This document shows, piece by piece, positions 58,482 to 64,000 of a stretch of 64,000 nucleotides of DNA. Source of the stretch: Frankiaceae bacterium. GTDB lineage: Bacteria; Actinomycetota; Actinomycetes; BP-191. Where the stretch lies: NCBI GenBank assembly GCA_030840645.1, contig JAVEEC010000012.1, forward strand, positions 1 through 64,000. The letters run 5' to 3'. The first letter of the stretch is position 1, and each line of letters opens with the position of its first letter. The translations under genes were made by a program, and so were the position numbers. Below the pieces are notes generated by a model. It made no database searches and had not been told where the DNA came from. It saw nothing but the letters and a program-made list of their open reading frames with translations.

Positions 58482-59396
58482 ATGGACCTCGCCGACCAGG
58501 TACGCGCGTTCAACCGCTTCTATACGAGCGCCATCGGCGTGCTGGCCCCGGACTACCTGAACACGCGGTGGACGGTCACCGAGGCGCGCGTCCTCTTCGA
58601 GGTCGCGACGCGCAGGGAGACGACGGTGGTCGAGCTGCGCAGGTCACTGCGCCTCGACCGCGGGCACCTGAGCCGCGTCCTCGCCAGGCTCGAGAACGCG
58701 GGCGTCGTCGCACGCGAGCGCGACCCCCGTGACGCGCGGCGCCAGGTCGTGCGCGCGACCGGGGCGGGACGACGCGCGTTCGCGGTGCTCGACCGCAGGT
58801 CGGCGAACGCGGTCGCGGCGCTGCTCGCAGAGCACAGCCGGCCGGAGCAGGAGGCGCTGCTCGCGGCGATGGGAACGATCCGGCGCGTCCTCGGCGAGGC
58901 CCGCGATCAGCCGCTGACGCTCGCCGCGCCGGGGCCCGGTGACTACGGCTGGGTCGTCGAACGCCACGGCGCGGTGTACGCCGCGGAGTACGGCTGGGAC
59001 GCGTCGTTCGAGGCGCTGGTCGCGCGCATCGTCGCGGACTACCTGGCCGACCACGACGCTGAACGCGAGGCTGTCTGGATCGCGCACGCCGGTGCGGAGC
59101 GGGTCGGCTCGGTGTTCTGCGTCCGCAAGGACGACCGCACGGCGCAGCTGCGGTTGCTGCTGGTCGAGCCGCACGCGCGCGGGCTCGGCGCGGGTTCGGC
59201 GCTCGTCGCGGCGTGCGTCGCGTTCGCCCGCGACCGGGGCTACGAGCGCCTCGTCCTCTGGACGAACGACGTGCTGACCGGCGCGCGGCGCGTGTACGAG
59301 CGCGCCGGCTTCGCGCTCGCCGGCGAGGAGCGGCACGAGAGCTTCGGCGCCTCCCTCGTCGGGCAGCACTGGACGCTCGACCTCACGACGCCGTGA
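58482..59396 (+). CDS. MarR-type regulator fused to a GNAT N-acetyltransferase domain
   Basis: A 304-residue fusion. Residues 1-145 form a MarR winged helix (TRWTVTEARVLFEVATRRET, LRLDRGHLSRVLARLENAGV, RDPRDARRQVVRATGAGRRA). Residues 150-304 form a GNAT domain with the acetyl-CoA motif LLLVEPHARGLGAGSALVAA and LVLWTNDVLTGARRVYERAG. Fusions of this type are widespread and may couple acetyl-transfer to gene control. A perfect palindrome lies just upstream, the likely operator. The gene is monocistronic. Confidence 0.93.
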   Translation: MDLADQVRAFNRFYTSAIGVLAPDYLNTRWTVTEARVLFEVATRRETTVVELRRSLRLDRGHLSRVLARLENAGVVARERDPRDARRQVVRATGAGRRAFAVLDRRSANAVAALLAEHSRPEQEALLAAMGTIRRVLGEARDQPLTLAAPGPGDYGWVVERHGAVYAAEYGWDASFEALVARIVADYLADHDAEREAVWIAHAGAERVGSVFCVRKDDRTAQLRLLLVEPHARGLGAGSALVAACVAFARDRGYERLVLWTNDVLTGARRVYERAGFALAGEERHESFGASLVGQHWTLDLTTP

Positions 59397-59422
59397 TCCC
59401 TTCGCGAACGGCCCACGGCCCG

Positions 59423-60982
59423 TCAGTCGACGACGGCCGACGCAACGCCGACGACGCCGAGCTGCATCGCTCGCATCGCCGCGGCGGCACGGCTGGAGAC
59501 CCCCAGCTTCGTGTAGATGTGCTCGACGTGGCTGCCCACGGTCTTCGGGCTGATCCCGAGTCGGCGGGCGATCACCTTGTTCGGCAGCCCCTGCGTCAGC
59601 AGCCCGAGCACGTCCGCCTCCCGCGCGGTGAGGCCGCCGGGCCCGCTACTGCGCGGCCGGCTCGCCGCGTGGCCGGCGGCGGTGAGAACGGCCTCCACGG
59701 CGGTCCGGTCCAGCCGGCCGCCGTCGGCGTCCCGCCGCAGCTCGCGGGCGGCGTCGTCGGGGGTGAACGCGTCCCGGTGCGGTCGCGGCTGGGTCATGGC
59801 GTGGTACGCGTCCGCCGCGGCCAGCACCCGGGCGGGCGTCGACAGCAACGCCCCGGTCATGCCGCGGTGGTAACCCGACGAGTCCATCCGCTCGTGGTGC
59901 GACGCCGCGAGCAGCCCGATCCGGTGTAGCGGCTCGGGGCGGCTGAAGATGCGCTCGACGTAGTACGTGTGCATGCGCATCCGCTCGTGCTCGCTGGTGC
60001 TGAGCGGCCCCGGCTTGTCCCACACGGTGCCGGGAACGCCGAACCGGCCGACGTCGTGCACGAGCGCCGCGCGCCGGGCGAGGGTCGCGTCGGCGTCCGA
60101 CAGCCCCACCAGAGGAGCCGCGTCGGCGACGAGCGCCGCGGTGCCGCGGCCGTGCCCCGCAAAGTACGCGCAGCGCATGTCGCAGAAGTCGGCGATCGCC
60201 GCGAGCGCGTGGTCGAGCTGCTCGTCGGTGAGCCGGGGCCGGGTAACGGGCTCGGCGTCGAGTACGTGGTCAACGGTGTCCTCGCCGATGTCGGCGAACA
60301 GTGACTCAGCGTCGGACGTCACGGCGGCCGCGACCTCGGGGTCGAAGTGGGTGCCGCTACGGGAGCGCACCATTGCGGCGGCCGCGTCGACCCCGGCGGT
60401 GCGCTGGAACACCTCGCACGCCTCCGCGACATGCGAGATGCGCGCCGACAGCGCGAGCCCGGCCCCGGCGAGGCCGGGCACGCCCTTGCCGTCCCACCGC
60501 GCGTACGACTGCTGGATGCCGCTGCGCACGTCGGCGCTCAGCCCGAGCCGGTCCGCCAGCTCGCCCGCCGCCTCGCAGTGCAGGGCCATCAGCTCGACGA
60601 GGCCGCGCCCGCCGGTCGCCATGAAGCCCGCGGCCTGGCGCGCGCGGTGCAGCGCCGAGCCACCCGAGCCGGCGCGGCGCAGCATGAAGACCATCGCGGG
60701 GAAGCCGGTCAGGTCGAGCTCCACGGCGTTGGCGCGGAAGTCGATGTCGTCGCCGAACATCGCCGCGGCCTCGTTGCCGTAGACGGGACACCCGACATAG
60801 GTGAGGACGCTGACGTCGTACAACGTCGCGATCTGCGCGTCGTCGAGGCCGAGGCGCTCGCCGAGCCGCATGCCGATGCGCGCCGCGCGCAGCATGTGCT
60901 CGGCCGGCTGGCCGAAGCCGAGGTCGGTCGCCAGCGACAGCGAGACGAGCAGTTCCGTCAGGCGCACCCCGGTATCCGCCAC
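59423..60982 (-). CDS. HD-GYP/HD-domain phosphohydrolase fused to a LuxR-type DNA-binding domain
   Basis: A 519-residue protein. The C-terminal HD region has LARRAALVHDVGRFGVPG, MRMHTYYVERIF and GLLAASHHERMDSSGYHRGM, the HD and HHE-x-GY landmarks of HD-GYP-type phosphodiesterases. The N-terminal half has a second, weaker HD-like unit (ATLYDVSVLTYVGCPVYGNE). The last 65 residues are a LuxR helix-turn-helix (GLTAREADVLGLLTQGLPNK, VIARRLGISPKTVGSHVEHI). It may sense or degrade a nucleotide signal and regulate transcription. It is convergent with the MarR-GNAT gene. Confidence 0.88.
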   Translation of the reverse strand: MADTGVRLTELLVSLSLATDLGFGQPAEHMLRAARIGMRLGERLGLDDAQIATLYDVSVLTYVGCPVYGNEAAAMFGDDIDFRANAVELDLTGFPAMVFMLRRAGSGGSALHRARQAAGFMATGGRGLVELMALHCEAAGELADRLGLSADVRSGIQQSYARWDGKGVPGLAGAGLALSARISHVAEACEVFQRTAGVDAAAAMVRSRSGTHFDPEVAAAVTSDAESLFADIGEDTVDHVLDAEPVTRPRLTDEQLDHALAAIADFCDMRCAYFAGHGRGTAALVADAAPLVGLSDADATLARRAALVHDVGRFGVPGTVWDKPGPLSTSEHERMRMHTYYVERIFSRPEPLHRIGLLAASHHERMDSSGYHRGMTGALLSTPARVLAAADAYHAMTQPRPHRDAFTPDDAARELRRDADGGRLDRTAVEAVLTAAGHAASRPRSSGPGGLTAREADVLGLLTQGLPNKVIARRLGISPKTVGSHVEHIYTKLGVSSRAAAAMRAMQLGVVGVASAVVD

Positions 60983-61084
60983 GCGCGGATCGTAGCCCCG
61001 GCTCTCGCATCGGGTGAACGCCGCATGACGGCGCGTACGGAGCCGACCCAGACTGCCCGCAGACCCCGAACGAGGAGGCAGGAC

Positions 61085-61357
61085 ATGCCGAAGTACGTGA
61101 TCGAACGCGCCATCTCCGGCGCCGGGACGCTCTCACCGGCCGAGCTGCGCGGCATCAGCCGCACCTCGAACGCCGTGCTCGCCGGGATGTCCCCGCGCGT
61201 GCAGTGGCAGCAGAGCTACGTCACCGACGACAAGATCTACTGCGTCTACATCGCCGACGACGTCGACGCCGTGCTGGAGCACGCGCGCCGCGGCGGCTTC
61301 CCCGCGGACAGCGTCGCCCACGTCTCGTCGGTCATCGACCCCACGTCGGGCGACTGA
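61085..61357 (+). CDS. DUF4242 small protein (SCO4226-like), copy 1
   Basis: A 90-residue protein with GAGGAGG upstream: PKYVIERAISGAGTLSPAEL, RGISRTSNAVLAGMSPRVQW, QQSYVTDDKIYCVYIADDVD. This is the DUF4242 ferredoxin-like fold, members of which bind nickel or other metals. A paralogue follows at 61453. Monomer fold normal, function in this organism unknown. Confidence 0.88.
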   Translation: MPKYVIERAISGAGTLSPAELRGISRTSNAVLAGMSPRVQWQQSYVTDDKIYCVYIADDVDAVLEHARRGGFPADSVAHVSSVIDPTSGD

Positions 61358-61452
61358 CCCGCGGCAAAAGATGGGGAATCTGCCCGATGTTCAGATTCGC
61401 CCCCTTCGGCCAGTATCTCCTTCGCAACCACTACACCTCAGGAGGGAACACC

Positions 61453-61728
61453 GTGCACCGCTACCTGATCGAACGAGAGCTGCCGGGCGCCGGCAAGCTC
61501 AGCGCCGAGGAGCTCGCCGGGATCACCAAGACGTCGAACGGCGTCCTCGCCGGCATGGCCGGCCGCGCCCAGTGGATCGAGAGCTACGTCACCGACGACG
61601 CCATCACCTGCGTCTACCTCGCCGACAGCCCGGAGACGATCCGCGAGCACGCGAACGCCGGGGGCTTCCCGGCAACCGTGATCCGCGAGGTCGTCGAGGT
61701 GATCGACCCGACCACCGGCCAGTCGTGA
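61453..61728 (+). CDS. DUF4242 small protein, copy 2
   Basis: A 91-residue paralogue of the gene at 61085: HRYLIERELPGAGKLSAEEL, AGITKTSNGVLAGMAGRAQW, IESYVTDDAITCVYLADSPE. The GTG start at 61453 is chosen for the AGGAGGGA site 6 bases upstream. The stop overlaps the next gene (TGATG), so it is coupled to the haloperoxidase-like enzyme. Confidence 0.88.
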   Translation: MHRYLIERELPGAGKLSAEELAGITKTSNGVLAGMAGRAQWIESYVTDDAITCVYLADSPETIREHANAGGFPATVIREVVEVIDPTTGQS

Positions 61729-62993
61729 TGCGCCGACTGCTCGTCGCCCTGGTCGCGGTGGCCGCCGTCGCGCCCGCGACGACGGCGACGGCGACGGCGA
61801 GCCCGCCCAACCCCGACGGCACGGTCGTGCGCGCGTGGAACGACCTTGCGTTCGCGACCGTGCGGGACACCAAGGGCGGGGACGCCACCGCCGCGCGGCT
61901 CTACGCGATGGTCGATGTCGCCGTCTTCGACGCGGTCAACGGCCTGGCCGCCGACCCGCGCGAGCCTGCGCTGGTGCCCGGGTCCGGGCAGGGCGACCCG
62001 ACTGCTGCCGCCGCGACCGCGGCACACGACGTGCTCACCGGTCTGTACCCGAGCCGCGCGGCGACGTACGACGCGCGGCTCGCGCAGGACCTCGCGTCGG
62101 TGGACAGCCCGAGCCGGCGCAACGACGGCAGGGCGTGGGGTGCCCACGTCGCCGCTGCCGTCCTGGCGGCGCGCGCCGACGACGGATCCGCGCCGAACGA
62201 CACGCTGCCCGCGGGGACCGGCCCCGGCCGGTACCGGGCCGCGTGGTCCGGGGCGCAGTTCCGCAACCTGCGACCGTTCGCGATCGATGACCCCGAGCGG
62301 TACGCCGGCAGCGGCCCGCCCGCGCTGGCCAGCAAGGAGTACGCCCGCGCGTTCGAGGATGTCCGGACCGTGGGCAACGCGGCGACGGCCGACCCCGCCG
62401 CGTCGGCGACGTTCAAGTACTGGAGCCTCGGCGGCGGCACGGACCAGCCGCCGGGCGCGTGGCTCCAGGTGGGCGGCGCCGTCTCGGCGGCGCGGTCGCT
62501 GTCGCTCGCGGAGACCGCACGGCTGTTCGCGCTGGAGAGCATGGCCCTGGCGGACACGGTCGCGCCGACGTACGCCACCAAGTACCGGTTCGCGGCGTGG
62601 CGGCCGGACACCGCGATCCACGAGGCCGACACCGATGGCAACGACGCCACGGCGCCGGACGCCACGTGGACCGCGCGGGGCGGCAGCGCGTCGTCGCCGG
62701 AGCACTGGTCCGGGCACAGCTCGTTCAGTGCTGCGGGCGCGGCGGTCCTCGCTGGCTTCTTCTGCACCGACCGCGTCCGGTTCACGCTGGCCACGGACTC
62801 GGGGGCGGGGGAGGCGCGGACGTACCCGAGCTTCTCGGCGGCCGCGCTGGAGGCCGGCCGGTCCCGGGTGCTCGGCGGGCTGCACTTCGAGTTCAGCAAC
62901 CGGGCCGGTCTCGTGTCCGGTGTGCGCGTCGCCTACGAGGTGCTCACCACCGCGTTGCGACCGACCGGGCAGCGGCGGTCGGACGACTGCTGA
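61728..62993 (+). CDS. Secreted vanadium-dependent haloperoxidase/PAP2-like protein
   Basis: A 421-residue protein with signal peptide RRLLVALVAVAAVAPATTAT. Haloperoxidase landmarks are KYRFAAWRPDTAIHEAD (K and R ligands to vanadate/phosphate), PEHWSGHSSFSAAGAAVLAG (SGH) and LGGLHFEFSNRAG (second His, replacing the usual R-x5-H spacing in part). Bacterial secreted members are often of unknown activity and may be phosphatases. Translationally coupled to the second DUF4242 gene. A strong terminator follows at 63057. Confidence 0.85.
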   Translation: MRRLLVALVAVAAVAPATTATATASPPNPDGTVVRAWNDLAFATVRDTKGGDATAARLYAMVDVAVFDAVNGLAADPREPALVPGSGQGDPTAAAATAAHDVLTGLYPSRAATYDARLAQDLASVDSPSRRNDGRAWGAHVAAAVLAARADDGSAPNDTLPAGTGPGRYRAAWSGAQFRNLRPFAIDDPERYAGSGPPALASKEYARAFEDVRTVGNAATADPAASATFKYWSLGGGTDQPPGAWLQVGGAVSAARSLSLAETARLFALESMALADTVAPTYATKYRFAAWRPDTAIHEADTDGNDATAPDATWTARGGSASSPEHWSGHSSFSAAGAAVLAGFFCTDRVRFTLATDSGAGEARTYPSFSAAALEAGRSRVLGGLHFEFSNRAGLVSGVRVAYEVLTTALRPTGQRRSDDC

Positions 62994-62998
62994 GCGGA

Positions 62999-63042
62999 GG
63001 GGACCCGCACGGCAGACCCGGGGGACCCGCACGGCAGACCCG
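62999..63042. repeat. Two tandem copies of a 22-bp unit after the haloperoxidase gene
   Basis: The unit GGGGACCCGCACGGCAGACC plus CG occurs at 62999-63020 and again at 63021-63042 without a gap. It lies between the stop codon and the terminator hairpin, in the 3' untranslated region. Probably a replication-slippage duplication. Confidence 0.75.
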
Positions 63043-63056
63043 GCCCTGACACGAAA

Positions 63057-63105
63057 CACCCGGCGGCCGGCCGTTCCCCGAAGGGAGCGGTCAGGCCGCC
63101 GGGTG
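63057..63105 (+). terminator. Hairpin terminator of the DUF4242/haloperoxidase operon
   Basis: CACCCGGCGGCC (63057-63068) and GGCCGCCGGGTG (63094-63105) form a perfect 12-base stem with a 25-base loop that itself can fold (CCGTTCCCCGAAGGGAGCGG). It lies between the plus-strand operon and the convergent gene at 63143, so it may act on both strands. Confidence 0.85.
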
Positions 63106-63142
63106 ATCGTTCGACGGGCTGTGTGCGGACTACGCGTGGGAT

Positions 63143-63610
63143 CTAGTGGTGACCGTCGTCGCCGTGACCGTGGTCGTCACCGTGGTCGTGACCGTCGCCG
63201 TGGTCGTCGTCGCAGTCCTTGTCCTTGTGGTGCGGGTCGCACGGATCCTGGTTGCCCGAGACGGGACGGCAGTGCTTGTTCTTCTGGTCGTCCTTGCCCT
63301 TGCCGTCGTCGCAATGGTTGTCGTGGTCACCGTCGTGGTCGCCGTCGTGGTCGCCACCACCGCCCCCGCCACCGCCGTGGTCGCCACCACCGCCCCCGCC
63401 ACCGCCGTGGTCGCCGCCCCCACCACCACCGCCACCCTTGGGGCCGCCGTTGTCGGACTGCTGCGAGCCCTGCAGGGTGAGGTCGAGAGCGGTGCTACGC
63501 CCGGTCCCGGGGTCGACGCGTTCGAGGGAGAGCAGGCCGCCGAAGCTCGCGGACCCGATGAGGGCCACGACGACGGACTTCCGGATGCTCAGCCGGGTCA
63601 CCAATGTCAT
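63143..63610 (-). CDS. Gly/His/Asp-rich secreted or surface protein
   Basis: A 155-residue protein. N-terminal signal-like helix SIRKSVVVALIGSASFGGLL, a short region, then from residue about 57 blocks of eight glycines separated by DH (unit DHGGGGGGGG), then DHDGDHDGDHDNHCDDGKGK, PCDPHHKDKDCDDDHGDGHD and HGDDHGHGDDGHH. The very high His/Asp content with three cysteines would bind divalent metals such as nickel, zinc or calcium, or simply make a hydrophilic linker. The family is not recognised. Confidence 0.7.
   Translation of the reverse strand: MTLVTRLSIRKSVVVALIGSASFGGLLSLERVDPGTGRSTALDLTLQGSQQSDNGGPKGGGGGGGGDHGGGGGGGGDHGGGGGGGGDHDGDHDGDHDNHCDDGKGKDDQKNKHCRPVSGNQDPCDPHHKDKDCDDDHGDGHDHGDDHGHGDDGHH
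63347..63433. repeat. In-frame 30-bp tandem repeat encoding the Gly8-Asp-His unit
   Basis: Unit beginning GTGGTCGCCACCACCGCC occurs at 63347-63376 and 63377-63406 identically, and a degenerate third copy follows to 63433. On the coding (minus) strand each unit encodes eight glycines plus Asp-His. This is a coding minisatellite and will vary between strains. Confidence 0.85.
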
Positions 63611-63711
63611 ACCGGCTTCCTTCCGTCGTTGGAAACGGTCAAACGTCCCGAACCAGGAAACTAGCCGCGTTCGTCGCACCCAGGCAACTCGCAGACGCGA
63701 AGGCCAGCGAT

Positions 63712-64000
63712 CTATGGCGGGGCCAGTACCCCGCTCACTGACAGGCTGTTGTCGAGCGAGTACGTGCCGTCAGGTTTGCGGTCACGCCAGGCCCAGCCGG
63801 GCGGCAGGTGGACTGTCAGGTGCAGCACGTCGCCCGTGTGGCCGGGGGTGGGGACGACCAGCAGCTGGTACCGCCGGTCGCGGCCCTCCGTGACGAGGAG
63901 CTGGGGCACGGTCCAGCCCAGGTCGATGACCGTCGTGGCGCCGGGCTTCGCGGCGCGCAGCCAGCCGGCAGCCGGGTGCCCCGCGAGGTCCGGCTCCGTT
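63712..64000 (-). CDS. C-terminal part of a hypothetical protein, cut by window edge
   Basis: The frame stays open on the minus strand to the last base of the window, giving at least 96 residues that end in NSLSVSGVLAPP. It includes GATTVIDLGWTVPQLLVTEG, RDRRYQLLVVPTPGHTGDVL and HLTVHLPPGWAWRDRKPDG, a beta-rich, probably extracytoplasmic C-terminal domain. The start is outside the window and the family is not recognised. Confidence 0.6.
   Translation of the reverse strand, partial: TEPDLAGHPAAGWLRAAKPGATTVIDLGWTVPQLLVTEGRDRRYQLLVVPTPGHTGDVLHLTVHLPPGWAWRDRKPDGTYSLDNSLSVSGVLAPP

Noticed and set aside
63140..63440. CRISPR-like short repeats
   Set aside because: The repeats are in-frame codons for Gly-Asp-His units of the gene at 63143, contiguous and without spacers.

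Overview
The window is high-GC DNA from an actinobacterium. The evidence is a WhiB-family protein, GTG starts with ATGA/TGATG/GTGA gene overlaps, a kdpFABCDE operon in the actinobacterial arrangement, paired TadA-associated proteins next to tadA, and an MprAB/PepD-like envelope-stress locus. The genus cannot be fixed from the sequence alone. No rRNA gene and no CRISPR array was seen.

Layout. 1-3.4 kb is accessory: the tail of a transposase-like gene, an XRE regulator, a WhiB-like protein with an extra helix-turn-helix, and a TcmP/DUF5131 (Gp37/Gp68) pair. 3.9-14.2 kb is potassium transport: a KimA-like APC permease fused to an OB-fold domain, convergent with a minus-strand operon of a DUF4118-like protein, a 27-residue membrane peptide and kdpF-A-B-C-D-E. 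This block lies between two direct repeats (about 3654 and 14446) that start with the 3' end of a tRNA-Ser gene. 14.4-35.6 kb is a probable genomic island downstream of the intact tRNA-Ser(CGA) gene. It carries a seven-gene overlapping operon (FAD oxidoreductase, radical SAM, carbamoyltransferase-like, SIR2-like with a C-terminal sensor-like region, ATP-grasp, degenerate SIR2-like, nSTAND1 NTPase with pentapeptide repeats), a restriction-modification pair, and a three-gene DndB-like/unknown/GHKL-ATPase operon. 35.6-64 kb looks like ordinary chromosome: tadA with two associated proteins, a thioredoxin-reductase-like protein, RecQ, a small-peptide array with a PqqD-like/M50 membrane metalloprotease, two two-component systems, an HtrA-like protease, an MMPL transporter, Hsp20, two more tRNA-Ser genes (UGA, GCU), tandem secreted trypsin-like proteases, a MarR-GNAT protein behind a perfect palindrome, an HD/LuxR protein, two DUF4242 proteins with a vanadium-haloperoxidase-like secreted enzyme, and a Gly/His/Asp-rich secreted protein.

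The most novel-looking system is the seven-gene operon at 16744-27508. It joins what looks like a small-molecule or peptide-modifying pathway (FAD enzyme, radical SAM, carbamoyltransferase, ATP-grasp) to NAD-targeting (SIR2) and STAND immune-type proteins. Its function is inferred from domains and gene order only. The second candidate is the peptide array at 40442-41341 upstream of the metalloprotease.
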